A stretch of DNA of 43,032 nt, taken from NCBI GenBank assembly GCA_016209705.1, contig JACQVR010000123.1, positions 1-43,032 on the forward strand, given 5' to 3'. The position numbers and the translations under genes are program-made. The notes under the pieces were generated by a model. It searched no databases. It was not told where the DNA came from and worked only from the letters and a program-made list of their open reading frames with translations. The DNA is from Planctomycetota bacterium. GTDB lineage: Bacteria; Planctomycetota; MHYJ01; JACPRB01. This document shows, one piece after another, positions 32,862-41,417 of the stretch; the stretch's first letter is position 1, and each line of letters starts with the position of its first letter.

Positions 32862-33053
32862 CGATCTCCCTATCTCCAAAATCTCTCCATCTCCCAGAGA
32901 TCTTTTCCGTACCATAACGTCCTGCCTTCTTCGTTTTTCCAGAAGATTCTTCGCATCCGTCCGTTTCGCGGATTTTGCTGCTATCCCCTTCGCGCCTTCG
33001 CGTTTCATCTTGATTTGCGGTTCCGCGCTCCGTGTCTCCGTGCCTCCGTGGTT
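32862..33053. repeat. Composite block of three 8-base-period repeat types
   Basis: On the minus strand from 33053 down: AACCACGG, AGGCACGG, AGACACGG (CACGG type, 33028-33053); then AAACGCGA, AGGCGCGA and degenerate copies (CGCGA type, about 32945-33006); then GGGAGAT words with 8-9 base spacing (32862-32902). Three different word families stand one after another in one gap of about 350 bp between the TPR promoter and the MBL gene's stop. Open frames crossing it are artefacts of the repeats. Confidence 0.65.
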
Positions 33054-33095
33054 ATCTTACCTTCTCCGAGAACTCCGATTCCTCCGCGCCCTCGG

Positions 33096-33755
33096 TCATT
33101 GCAGGAAGGGATTCTGCTCCCTCTCCTCGCGGACGCGCGTGCGGGGACCGTGCCCCGGATAGATGATGGTCTCGGGATCCAACGTCAGCAGGCGCTTGCG
33201 GATCGATTCGATCTCGGCCTGAAAGTCACCACCTTCCAGGTCGGTGCGGCCGATGCTGCGCGCGAACAGCGTATCTCCCGTGAACGCCATTCGTTGAGCG
33301 TCTCCTTCCAGAGTGAATGAGCAGGAGCCCGGCGTGTGTCCCGGCGTGTGCCGAACTTCCAGCCGCTTCTCGCCCAGCGGCACCGAGTCGCCGTCGCGAA
33401 GCTGGCCGTCGATCGGCAACGGATCATCCGCGTCTCCCAGCGGCACGCCGAAGAGGCGCAGCGTCGTCGCGTACTGATCCCTCAAATGTTCGTACAGCCG
33501 GCGGTCCTTGGGATGGATCAGGATCTCCGCACCCGTCGCTTCCTTGACCTTGCGGGTTCCGGTGATGTGGTCCAGATGGCAATGCGTGTGGAGCAGATGC
33601 GTGACGCGAATGCCCAGATCGCGCACCGCGTCCAGGATGACTTCCGCCTCGTCGCCGGGATCGATGATGACGCCCGTCCGCGTCGCCTCATCGGCAAGGA
33701 CATGACAGTTGCACTGGAACGGCCCGACCGGGATTATTCGATGGACGATCGCCAC
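33096..33755 (-). CDS. Glyoxalase-II-like MBL-fold hydrolase
   Basis: A 219-residue metallo-beta-lactamase-fold protein. The metal ligands are in HTHCHLDHITG, HTPGHTPGS, FTGDTLFARSIGRTD and YPGHGP, the complete set of the glyoxalase-II/persulfide-dioxygenase-like subgroup. It probably hydrolyses thioesters such as S-lactoylglutathione analogues; the substrate is open. The start is GTG at 33755 with GGAGG 4 bases upstream, inside the 3' end of the preceding gene (22-bp overlap), so it is translated from the same mRNA. The longer in-frame extension upstream lacks similarity. Confidence 0.9.
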   Translation of the reverse strand: MAIVHRIIPVGPFQCNCHVLADEATRTGVIIDPGDEAEVILDAVRDLGIRVTHLLHTHCHLDHITGTRKVKEATGAEILIHPKDRRLYEHLRDQYATTLRLFGVPLGDADDPLPIDGQLRDGDSVPLGEKRLEVRHTPGHTPGSCSFTLEGDAQRMAFTGDTLFARSIGRTDLEGGDFQAEIESIRKRLLTLDPETIIYPGHGPRTRVREEREQNPFLQ

Positions 33756-34813
33756 TGTTCCTCCAGCTCGCGCAGCGTGACGCCGTAAACGGTTTTCCAG
33801 GGATCTTCGTGGTCGTTGTACTCGACCCAGAAGCGGATGAAGGCGTTCTTGCCCTTCGTTTCGTACATCCAGCGCACGAAAGAACCGAGGACCGCCGCGT
33901 GAGCCGCGTCGCCCTCCTGGCGAAGCGCCGCGTCCAGCGCGGGAAGCTCCTCCCGGCGGAGCATCCGGGAAGGAATTTCTCTCATTCGCCGCTCGGAGAG
34001 CGCGTCCCCCGCGAAGGCCGTGGCGAATCCTTCGATCAGGCCTCTCAAGCGCGGCCGCTCCTTGTGCCGGCCGCCGGCGGCGTAGAAAGATAGGATGTGC
34101 GCCACGTGATGTCCCAGCCCCGCGTGATGCAGCGCGTACATCGCGCGATCCCGCGGCGCGGAAAAATTGAGCGGCCATCCCAGGATGGCGTCCGCCTGCC
34201 CTTGATCGTTGAAGAGATACGCTTCGATCTTGCCTTCGAAAAGAGCGTCCAAGGCCGACTGGATGCGCACGAAGTCATCGTCGAGCCGCCGCCCCACGTT
34301 GACGATGTCGCCCGCGATCGGCGAATCGGGGGGATAATAGATCACGTGGGTGCCGCATTCATGGCGTTTCCATCCGACGAACGCTCGAACGCAGCGGACG
34401 ATCCGCCGCACGTCGGGAAACGCATACGGAGAGCTCTCGTTCGCGAGGCGCTCGGCCTCGGCGCAGGCCTTGTGCGCTTCCTCCGCCGTTCCCAGCTTCC
34501 ACGCGGCGAAGGCTTTCATGGCCCAGGCGAACGCGCGGTGGAGCGGCTTGCGGCCCGACATCAGCGCCTCCGCTTCGGCCTGTAGCCCCGCATATTCGCG
34601 GGTTCTCAGCAGAACCTGGCAAAGGGATCGGCGAACCTCTTCGTCGGGCTTCTGCCGAAGCAGCTCGCGCAGCGCCTTTTCGGCCTCCGCAAGATTCCCT
34701 TGGCGGTAACGACGTTCGGCTTCCGCCGCTTCGGAGGGAAACTGAAACGCATCGGTATCCCGATCGTCTTGCGGGGCGGCAAGCGGAAGGAGGAGGAAAA
34801 ACGCGGCGATCAC
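33734..34813 (-). CDS. Secreted TPR/peptidase-MA-like protein
   Basis: A 359-residue protein with a short signal peptide (IAAFFLLLPLAAPQ). Residues about 30-130 form TPR-like repeats (AERRYRQGNLAEAEKALRELL; SLCQVLLRTREYAGLQAEAEAL). The C-terminal part resembles peptidase MA-like/DUF1570 proteins: THVIYYPPDSP, LDDDFVRIQSALDALF, and HHAGLGHHVAHILSFYAAG, where an HExxH would be expected but Glu is replaced by Val, so it is probably inactive. A final VRWMYETKGKNAFIRFW and TLRELEEQWRSS match the family's ending. The start is GTG, 6 bases after thiC stops. It sits in thiC-this gene-MBL; a link to thiamine is not evident. Confidence 0.68.
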   Translation of the reverse strand: MIAAFFLLLPLAAPQDDRDTDAFQFPSEAAEAERRYRQGNLAEAEKALRELLRQKPDEEVRRSLCQVLLRTREYAGLQAEAEALMSGRKPLHRAFAWAMKAFAAWKLGTAEEAHKACAEAERLANESSPYAFPDVRRIVRCVRAFVGWKRHECGTHVIYYPPDSPIAGDIVNVGRRLDDDFVRIQSALDALFEGKIEAYLFNDQGQADAILGWPLNFSAPRDRAMYALHHAGLGHHVAHILSFYAAGGRHKERPRLRGLIEGFATAFAGDALSERRMREIPSRMLRREELPALDAALRQEGDAAHAAVLGSFVRWMYETKGKNAFIRFWVEYNDHEDPWKTVYGVTLRELEEQWRSSIE

Positions 34814-34819
34814 GGCGAG

Positions 34820-36202
<1,383 letters not shown>

Positions 36203-36225
36203 TTAATTGCTCTATTTCTGGGTTG

Positions 36226-36305
36226 AACCGCCAAAACGCAAAAGCGCCATCGCAGGTCCTGTCGAACTCTCTTGGCAATTTGGCGATTTAGCGCTTTGGC
36301 GGTTC
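36226..36305. repeat. AANCGCCA octamer inverted repeat, copy R4
   Basis: The left arm is AACCGCCA, AAACGCAA, AAGCGCCA. The right arm in reverse complement is AACCGCCA, AAGCGCTA, AATCGCCA, AATTGCCA. The best-preserved copy: seven near-identical octamers in inverted orientation around a spacer of about 25 bases. The left flank (CTATTTCTGGGTTG) matches flanks of R1 and R2. It lies in the leader region of thiC, downstream of the nifU-like gene. Confidence 0.8.
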
Positions 36306-36353
36306 AATCCTCGGTATCCCCTTCCGAGTTCCAACTTCAAGCGTCCTTCCCAG

Positions 36354-36641
36354 CTATTCCACGGCAATGACTTGCTTGATCTCCGGTACGCTGGTCCGGA
36401 TCTCGTTTTCGATGCCCATCTGAAGCGTGATCGCGCTCGAAGGGCATCCGGAGCATGCTCCCTGGAAGCGGATGAAGGCGATTCCTTCCTCTTCGTTCAC
36501 GTTGACGAGTTCGACGTACCCGCCGTCCGATTGCACGTACGGACGGATCCGGTCGAGAACCTCCTCGACGCGCGGCCAGAGCGTGCTCGTCAAGGGCACC
36601 GGAAATTCCGGCGGGGAAGGCGGGCGAACGTCTTCCGTCAT
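36354..36641 (-). CDS. NifU C-terminal-type Fe-S scaffold
   Basis: A 95-residue protein of the Nfu/NifU C-terminal type, which carries or delivers Fe-S clusters. It has VEEVLDRIRPYVQSDGGYVELV and the cluster motif GACSGCPSSAITLQMGIE (CxxC), then VPEIKQVIAVE. The length matches a stand-alone Nfu domain with a short Pro-rich start. GAGGTGA precedes the ATG. It follows iscA by a gap of about 120 bp made of repeats. Confidence 0.92.
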   Translation of the reverse strand: MTEDVRPPSPPEFPVPLTSTLWPRVEEVLDRIRPYVQSDGGYVELVNVNEEEGIAFIRFQGACSGCPSSAITLQMGIENEIRTSVPEIKQVIAVE

Positions 36642-36651
36642 GGCGTCACCT

Positions 36652-36684
36652 CGGAGATCGTCGAGATAGTGGAGATAGGGAGAC
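36652..36684. repeat. GGGAGAT-type 8-base repeat
   Basis: CGGAGATC, GTCGAGAT, AGTGGAGAT and AGGGAGAC follow each other at 8-9 bases directly upstream of the nifU-like start. Same type as 12775-12806 and 32862-32902. Confidence 0.55.
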
Positions 36685-36725
36685 GCTGCCTACCACAATG
36701 GGGGGTCTTATCTTCCATATCCCCT

Positions 36726-36763
36726 ATATCTCGACATCCCCCTGAATATCCCAACATGCTCCC
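36726..36763. repeat. ATATCTCGAC-type repeat (copy 2)
   Basis: A near-copy of positions 1-38. It ends exactly where the iscA stop codon begins (36764), so with the block at 36652 it fills most of the nifU-iscA gap. Confidence 0.6.
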
Positions 36764-37168
36764 TTACGTCGTGAACGAGGATCCGCAGCCGCAGGAGCTC
36801 TTGACGTTCGGATTCTTGATCGAAAAACCGGATCCCATGAGGCCTTCGGCGTAGTCCAGAACCGAACCGCTCATGTAGAGGATGCTGCGGGGATCCACGA
36901 AAACCTGGATCTCATCCTGCGTAAAGACGCGATCGTTGTCGTGTTTCGTGTCGAAATCCATGAAGTAGGACAGTCCGGAGCAGCCGCCGCCCTGGACTCC
37001 GAGCCTCAAACCCGTCGTGGCGGGATCTTTCTTTTCCTGGGCGATCAATTCTCTCAATTTGGACGCGGCCTTCGGCGTGATCGTGATCGCCGCCACCGGA
37101 GCCCCGGTCGGGGGCGGCGGAGGCGCCGTCGCCGGGCCGTGCTGATGCGCGTGCGTAGGGTCCATCAT
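36764..37168 (-). CDS. IscA/ErpA-family A-type Fe-S carrier
   Basis: A 134-residue HesB/IscA protein. The core starts AITITPKAASKLRELIAQE. The three cluster cysteines are in GVQGGGCSGLSY and SSCGCGSSF near the C-terminus, with the usual spacing and the FSIKNPNV ending. An N-terminal extension of about 25 residues, rich in His, Ala and Pro (HAHQHGPATAPPPPP), is unusual and could bind metal. AGGAG lies before the two adjacent ATGs. It is downstream of nifS, probably on one transcript. Confidence 0.93.
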   Translation of the reverse strand: MMDPTHAHQHGPATAPPPPPTGAPVAAITITPKAASKLRELIAQEKKDPATTGLRLGVQGGGCSGLSYFMDFDTKHDNDRVFTQDEIQVFVDPRSILYMSGSVLDYAEGLMGSGFSIKNPNVKSSCGCGSSFTT

Positions 37169-37208
37169 TTTCTCCTATCTGGGGTTTTCTGTCCCACCAC
37201 AATATATC

Positions 37209-38378
37209 TCACGACTTTCCAGCATACAACGGAGACTTCCCGCGTAGCCGCACCACTTCGGCGGTGATGCGTTCGATGACCGTGTCGATCTCCGCCTCGG
37301 TGGTAAACCGGCCCAGGCCGAAGCGTATGGCTCCCAGCGCCAGCGGCTCGGGGAGGCCGATGGCGCGCAGCACGTGCGACGGCTCGGGCGTGGCGGTCGT
37401 GCAGGCGGCGGTGCTGGAGACGGCGATATCGGGAAGGGCTTCGATCAGGCTTTCCGACTCGACGAACTCGAAGCTGACGTTGAGATTGCCCGGCAACCTC
37501 CGCGTGGGATGGCCGTTCAGGCGCACGCGATCCAATCGGCTGAGCCCGCCCCACAAACGTTCCCGCAGCGCTAGAAGTCGTTTCGATTCGTCGGCCATCT
37601 CTTGCCCGCTGATTTCGCAAGCGCGGCCGAAACCCACAATGGCCGGGACGTTGAGCGTTCCCGACCGCAGGCCGCCCTCGTGGCCTCCCCCGTCCATCAT
37701 GGGAACCAGCTTCACGCGCGGGTGGCGGCGGATGTACACCGCCCCGATGCCCTTCGGCCCATACATCTTGTGGGCGCTGAGCGACGCAAGGCCAACGTTC
37801 ATCGCGTTCACGTCGATGGGGATTTTCCCGGCCGCCTGGGCCGCGTCCGCATGGAACAGGACGCCGCGCTCGCGGCAGATCGCGCCGATGGCGGCAATGT
37901 CCTGCAACACGCCGATCTCGTTGTTCGCGGCCATGACCGACACCAGGACGGTTCGGTCGGTGATGGCGGAACGCAGGCGATCCGGATCGAGAAGGCCGTC
38001 CGAATCCACCAGCAGATAGGTCACCATCGCGCGGCCGTCCCGCTCCAGCGCGCGGCAAGGATCGAGGACGGCTTTGTGCTCCGTGGCCACGGTCACGACG
38101 TGATCGCCCTTCGACCGATAGGCGTCCATGACTCCCTTGATCGCGAGGTTGTCGCTTTCGGTGGCGCCGCTGGTGAAGACGATCTCTTCCGGTTGGGCGC
38201 CGATGAGCGCCGCCACCTGCGTGCGCGCGGCCTCGACGGCGTCGTGCGCCTCCCGCCCGAACGCGTGGGTGCGGCTGGCCGCGTTGCCGAACCGGTCGCG
38301 GAGATACGGCATCATCGCGTCGAGGACCCGCGGGTCGATCGGCGTCGTGGCGTGGTGGTCGAGATAGATGCGCTCCAT
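37209..38378 (-). CDS. Cysteine desulfurase (NifS/IscS family)
   Basis: A 389-residue PLP enzyme that takes sulfur from cysteine for Fe-S clusters. It has [29 protein letters not shown], the PLP lysine in [36 protein letters not shown], and the catalytic Cys loop [21 protein letters not shown]. The 16-residue extension to 38426 is not family-like. There is no Shine-Dalgarno sequence: TACAAT lies 9 bases before the ATG. It heads nifS-iscA-nifU; the classic U-type IscU scaffold is not here, nor are hscA or hscB. Confidence 0.94.
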   Translation of the reverse strand: MERIYLDHHATTPIDPRVLDAMMPYLRDRFGNAASRTHAFGREAHDAVEAARTQVAALIGAQPEEIVFTSGATESDNLAIKGVMDAYRSKGDHVVTVATEHKAVLDPCRALERDGRAMVTYLLVDSDGLLDPDRLRSAITDRTVLVSVMAANNEIGVLQDIAAIGAICRERGVLFHADAAQAAGKIPIDVNAMNVGLASLSAHKMYGPKGIGAVYIRRHPRVKLVPMMDGGGHEGGLRSGTLNVPAIVGFGRACEISGQEMADESKRLLALRERLWGGLSRLDRVRLNGHPTRRLPGNLNVSFEFVESESLIEALPDIAVSSTAACTTATPEPSHVLRAIGLPEPLALGAIRFGLGRFTTEAEIDTVIERITAEVVRLRGKSPLYAGKS

Positions 38379-38387
38379 GCGATGTTT

Positions 38388-38417
38388 ATTGTAGCGGGCG
38401 CCGCGACCGGAAGTCAG
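38388..38417 (-). promoter_or_regulatory. nifS-iscA promoter
   Basis: On the minus strand CTGACT (38412-38417), 18 bp, TACAAT (38388-38393), then 9 bases to the ATG at 38378. This fits a leaderless message. No IscR-like site was recognised. Confidence 0.55.
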
Positions 38418-38430
38418 CCGGAACACGAAG

Positions 38431-38577
38431 TTACAGCTCTTGCGGTGTCAGACCCGCATCGCGCATCACCGCCTTGACGATCTTGGGGTGGAGGGTCCGG
38501 CCCGTATGCACCGGTATCGTCAGCCGTTTGCCCTCGGAATCACGGTAGATGCGATGGCGGCCGCTCTGCCTCGCGCT
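38431..38577 (-). pseudogene. HicA-family toxin, C-terminal fragment
   Basis: A 48-codon stretch ending in TAA. It reads SGRHRIYRDSEGKRLTIPVH, then TGRTLHPKIVKAVMRD and AGLTPQEL. This is the C-terminal two thirds of a HicA/YcfA mRNA interferase: the GxHRxYR His, IPVH and the final AGLTxxE helix are all recognisable. An in-frame stop (38578-38580) precedes it, and the N-terminal helix is missing. It is joined head-on to the truncated end of the SRAP remnant in another frame. No HicB antitoxin is seen nearby. Too short to be annotated by length alone, but the motif match is specific. Confidence 0.6.
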
Positions 38578-38585
38578 TCACGCGG

Positions 38586-39096
38586 CAACATCGCCGGCAT
38601 ACGGTCGTGGATCTCAGTCAATTTGCCCTCCGCGGGCCGCGTGATGATCGTGCACGACAGAACCTCGTCGCCTTCTGGTGGCTTCCACTTTGCCCTTAGA
38701 CCCGCGAACCCGAGCAGTTCATCTTTTCCAGGCGCCCAGATTGCGTACGGAATTTTCCCCCCTCGGTCGCGGCACCACTCGAAAAACCCCTCTGCCACTA
38801 CGACGCACCGGTTCGACCGAAGCAGTCGCGAGAACGCCGGCTTGGAGGCCAACGTTTCGATGCGGGCGTTGATCATGCGGTTGCCAATGGACGCGTCCTT
38901 CGCCCAGGATGGAATCAAGCCCCAGCGTCGAAGGCTCGATAACGCTTCCCGCATCCTCAGCGACGACGGCCAGGACGTCCTGCGTCGGCGCGACGTTGTA
39001 GCGCGGCGTCCAACGTTCTGCACCGCGACCCAGCCTGATGCCGAAGATCTCGGCGATTTCACGGGCGCGACGGGCCAGAAATAATCTGCCGCACAT
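38586..39096 (-). pseudogene. SRAP-domain (YedK/HMCES) gene, frameshifted and truncated
   Basis: The N-terminal part starts at an ATG giving MCGRLFLARRAREIAEIFG, with catalytic Cys2 and PRYNVAPTQDV. At about 38930 the frame changes; the other frame continues RRWGLIPSWAKDASIGNRMI, NARIETLASKPAFSRLL, FFEWCRDRGGKIPYAIWAP and LTEIHDRMPAMLP. Removing one base near 38928-38932 would restore a normal reading. After HDRMP the family sequence stops, about 50 residues too early, and the hicA fragment begins. SRAP proteins crosslink abasic sites in single-stranded DNA. The frameshift alone could be an assembly error, but the truncation and fusion argue for real decay. Confidence 0.8.
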
Positions 39097-39182
39097 ACCG
39101 TTCATAATGAGCCCAGCGCACGGTCGAGTCCAGCGTCGCGCGCTTTCCGATAGCGGGGGCACAACTTCAGGCAAGTACATGA

Positions 39183-39335
39183 CGGCAACGACGCGCGGGG
39201 ATCGCCGCGGAGCGCACTGGACGCCGAGCATACCTAATGGAGCTCGATCCTCTTTACTGCGATTTGATCGTCAAGCGTTTCGAAGGTTACGCCGGCAAAA
39301 AGGCCGTGCGTGTGTCGGCTGAGGCGGCGAAATGA
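39183..39335 (+). pseudogene. DNA methyltransferase, 3' remnant
   Basis: From 39195 one frame reads AGIAAERTGRRAYLMELDP followed by LYCDLIVKRFEGYAGKKAVR, ending at TGA 39333-39335. This is the C-terminal end of phage/ParB-associated N4/N6 DNA methyltransferases, whose ELDPxYCDxIVxRWExxTGKKA ending is highly characteristic. An in-frame stop at 39180-39182 precedes it. About 25 bases further upstream another frame reads DSGGTT, a possible vestige of the SAM-binding FxGSGTT motif that should directly precede IAAERTGR. The rest of the gene is gone. Confidence 0.65.
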
Positions 39336-39436
39336 ATTTTTCGAATGAATGACTCGGCAAGCAACCGGAAGCTTGCGATCACGCGCCGGTGAATGCGTAC
39401 TGCTCGATTCAATGCGAGAAAAGACGAAGCCACGTG

Positions 39437-39664
39437 CTACTTTGCCAGCTTCTTGAGCGAGCCTATGAGGCGCTCACAGATCTTGTCCAGCTCCTCCATG
39501 AGCTTCTGTTCCGCTTTCGGATCGTAGATCGGGATCAATGAATAGGTGCTGACATCAGGCATGATGTCGATGCTGGGGCCCATCGTTGCGTACTTGGGCT
39601 TCAGGGTGGGCTCCTCGCTCTGCTGCTCGTGCCTCTTCCTATGCCGGGTGAGAGTCTTCATCAT
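39437..39664 (-). CDS. Small hypothetical protein
   Basis: A 75-residue predicted protein starting at one of two adjacent ATGs behind TGAGG (6 bases). The N-terminus is basic and His/Arg-rich (TLTRHRKRHEQQ). The middle has SIDIMPDVSTYSLIPIYDP, and the C-terminus is an amphipathic helix (AEQKLMEELDKICERLIGSLKKL). I do not recognise a family. The ribosome site and protein-like composition argue that it is real. It lies alone among gene remnants. Confidence 0.5.
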   Translation of the reverse strand: MMKTLTRHRKRHEQQSEEPTLKPKYATMGPSIDIMPDVSTYSLIPIYDPKAEQKLMEELDKICERLIGSLKKLAK

Positions 39665-39861
39665 GGCAGACCTCAGTTGGACGCCAGCAATTATCTCCAG
39701 GCCGTGTATGGGTGGCAAGCAACGAATCTGCGGGGATCGATTCCAATGTTCGATTTCCACACAGACGCGTGCCTTCTGCTGCTAAAGACTTCTCGCACCG
39801 CGTTCCGCTCTAGGAATGAACCCTTTCTGGTCAGGTCGCTGGTCGCCACGTTCCCGAACCG

Positions 39862-39972
39862 ATGGCGCCCCCTACGGCCAGTTCCGTCGAAGTGCCGGAC
39901 GAAATCAAGATGCCTACGGCGGTGCTGCTGATGGAGGCGGCCCGCCGACTGGATGAGATGAAAGGGCGGTAA
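39862..39972 (+). pseudogene. Possible DUF4388/PATAN C-terminal fragment
   Basis: A 36-codon stretch ending VPDEIKMPTAVLLMEAARRL then DEMKGR and TAA. The LLMEAARRLDE segment resembles the last helix of DUF4388 (PATAN) domains, which occur in response-regulator-like proteins. Stops lie upstream in frame, so it would be a remnant. The match is short and tentative. Confidence 0.3.
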
Positions 39973-40143
39973 GGTCAGTAAACTTTCAGAGCACCCGCGG
40001 CGATCTTGTAAAAGCTGGTCTCCGCCGCAAGCATCCAGGACCGAATTGGTTGGATCCTTTTTCGGCCGGGACTGTTTCTATGCCGATAAAAATATATGGA
40101 GATGTTTGCGAAAGCTGGCCAACCCCCATTTCGGGAGTCTCCG

Positions 40144-40329
40144 ATGATGAAGATCCTGAGTTCCGTTTCTCCTATGGACCAGCAAGATGCCTCCTCGGGC
40201 AGGGTTCCAACAGTCCTTCCGGAGGCGGTCAACGACGCCTACGAGATCCGCAAAGCGGCCGTCGTCGGCGTTCTCCTGGCCGTTGTCTTCTCCTCGCTTA
40301 TTTGGGCACTCGTTCTGGCCGCGCGATAG
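40144..40329 (+). CDS. Small single-pass membrane protein
   Basis: A 61-residue protein with a polar N-terminal half (SSVSPMDQQDASSGRVPTVL) and one C-terminal transmembrane helix (AAVVGVLLAVVFSSLIWALV). GGGAG lies 6 bases before the two-Met start; an ATG at 40096 is in frame but lacks a ribosome site. No family recognised. It is a tail-anchored-like small protein upstream of the PilZ gene. Confidence 0.5.
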   Translation: MMKILSSVSPMDQQDASSGRVPTVLPEAVNDAYEIRKAAVVGVLLAVVFSSLIWALVLAAR

Positions 40330-40410
40330 GATATGACCGCGTCGGGGTCGCTCAACCAGACGTGCCAACCTAACGAGGCCCCAACTGGGGCCGTCGGCCG
40401 TACATATTTG

Positions 40411-40439
40411 TTGCACCGAGAACGTGCCAGTCGTAGACT
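40411..40439 (+). promoter_or_regulatory. PilZ gene promoter
   Basis: TTGCAC (40411-40416), exactly 17 bp, TAGACT (40434-40439), then 9 bases to the ATG at 40449 with no Shine-Dalgarno sequence. Same layout as the leaderless candidates in the core part of the window. Confidence 0.5.
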
Positions 40440-40448
40440 GCATGTCCC

Positions 40449-40871
40449 ATGGGTATCCGTATGCAAGAACCTCCGGGGCCTAATGGGGCACCCAAGCCAT
40501 CGCCGCGTCACTCCGGTCGAAAGGCGGAGCGATTTCAGGTTCACGACTACACCGCCAGCGTGACGACGGAGACCCGTTCATGGCCTTTGGATAGGAGAAA
40601 AACGCTGGCCGTCGGGGTCGTAAACATAAGCACTTCGGGAGTGCAGGTCGTGAGCGCCAAAGAAATGCCGGTGGGAAGCAAAGTGCTTTTCTCGCTGCGC
40701 CTGATGAAGTTCGCCGATACGTTCCAGGCTGAAGGCACGGTAGTTCGGGCTTCAAATCTGGACGGCAAAGCGTGGAGTGCGGGAATCAAGTTTGGCCATG
40801 TGGATACCCCACGCCTGAAGCGGCTGAACTACATGGCGAGCTGGTTTACTTCGTTTCGCCATTCCGCATGA
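40449..40871 (+). CDS. PilZ-domain c-di-GMP-binding protein
   Basis: A 140-residue protein with one PilZ domain. An N-terminal Pro/Gly-rich stretch leads to the Arg motif region SGRKAERFQVHDYTASV, then VVNISTSGVQVVSAKEMPVG, where NISTSG is the D/NxSxxG motif, then GTVVRASNLDGKAWSAGIKF. The domain binds cyclic di-GMP in known members. Here the first motif is SGRKAER rather than a clean RxxxR, so binding should be tested. Its 3' end overlaps the opposite-strand SSB fragment by 26 bp. Confidence 0.78.
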   Translation: MGIRMQEPPGPNGAPKPSPRHSGRKAERFQVHDYTASVTTETRSWPLDRRKTLAVGVVNISTSGVQVVSAKEMPVGSKVLFSLRLMKFADTFQAEGTVVRASNLDGKAWSAGIKFGHVDTPRLKRLNYMASWFTSFRHSA

Positions 40872-40977
40872 TGGCCAGCTTGAGCTTGAGAAACGCCGCT
40901 CCTCCAGGACCGCTCCACCGCAGCTTCGGCTCGTGCGTCAGCCGCCCCACGAGCACGACCGGCCTGCCGTCGGACAT
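40846..40977 (-). pseudogene. Single-stranded DNA-binding protein, N-terminal fragment
   Basis: A 43-residue frame starting at an ATG with a GGAGGG ribosome site 7 bases upstream. It reads VVLVGRLTHEPKLRWSGPGG then AAFLKLKLAIMRNGETK and a stop. This is the first beta strands of the SSB OB-fold (compare VxLxGRLxxxPELR...G.A...F.LAxxR). The remaining two thirds are missing. It is the last frame of a minus-strand cluster of very small genes. A genuine mini-protein is possible, but truncation is the simpler reading. Confidence 0.5.
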
Positions 40978-41087
40978 GCCAGCCCTCCCCCTACTTCCAG
41001 CACCTTGCAGCTCCGGCACAGATGCTCGCGAGTGGTATCGAGCCTCCGCGCCACGGCGTCCAGCTTGGCTGCAGCGCCGTGAAGCAC
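40938..41087 (-). CDS. Small CxxC protein
   Basis: A 49-residue predicted protein starting at GTG with AGGAGG 5 bases upstream; that ribosome site overlaps the stop of the preceding tiny gene. It reads AAAKLDAVARRLDTTREHL then CRSCKVLEVGGGLACPTAGR, with a possible metal-binding CxxC. It overlaps the SSB fragment by 40 bp in a different frame. Not recognised; the strong ribosome site and tight spacing are the evidence. Confidence 0.35.
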   Translation of the reverse strand: MLHGAAAKLDAVARRLDTTREHLCRSCKVLEVGGGLACPTAGRSCSWGG

Positions 41088-41096
41088 CTGCGCCTC

Positions 41097-41207
41097 CTAC
41101 CCTTCCCCGTCCATGTCGCCCGCCATCCCCCGCAGCGCCGTCGCAACCACCCGCAGCCGATCCGCCTCTCCCGCCAGGAACGTGTCCACGTCGGTTTCGA
41201 TGTTCAT
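41097..41207 (-). CDS. 36-residue protein, duplicated at 42870
   Basis: The frame reads ETDVDTFLAGEADRLRVVAT then ALRGMAGDMDGEG. The same protein start (ETDADTFLAGEADRLRLIAA then ALRAMALDM) is encoded at 42870 downward. Substitutions are largely conservative at protein level, suggesting selection on a helical peptide. It heads the minus-strand mini-cluster of 36-, 49- and 43-residue frames. No known family. Confidence 0.45.
   Translation of the reverse strand: MNIETDVDTFLAGEADRLRVVATALRGMAGDMDGEG
41151..41207. repeat. Direct repeat, left copy
   Basis: Positions 41151-41187 are identical to 42814-42850 (37 bases), and similarity continues with one mismatch then 11 further identical bases, fading into diverged flanks on both sides. 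Both copies have the same orientation and flank the toroid-protein gene. Confidence 0.75.
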
Positions 41208-41417
41208 GCCGCCATGACGGCACCCAGGCGCGGAGAGAGCGAGGGCATCGTGCATATGCAAACCACATCTTGAGAACCCGTTAGGTCGCCAACAGCGCTG
41301 GTCCGGTTTCGTATCTGCTCCAGAACTCTTTCGAGTTTCGAGCATGCGCCTGGAAGCTCTCATGCTCGCAAGAGACGCGGCCATTAGAAATCGACACGAC
41401 ATCAGGAGATCTCTTTC

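Noticed and set aside
32304..33008. Long minus-strand frame across the composite repeat block
   Set aside because: It runs out of frame through the TPR gene and the 8-base repeats; periodic repeats with no stops create long frames without selection.
32862..33053. CRISPR array
   Set aside because: The words are 8 bases with degenerate copies and no unique spacers of constant length; no cas genes.
39975..40232. Minus-strand frame ending SFYKIAAGALKVY
   Set aside because: Composition near its C-terminus looks protein-like, but there is no ribosome site or recognised family, and the overlapping plus-strand membrane protein has a better case.
40846..41268. 140-residue version of the SSB-like frame
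   Set aside because: Residues before the Met at 40977 are low-complexity Gly/Arg antisense; the ribosome site and SSB similarity start at 40977.
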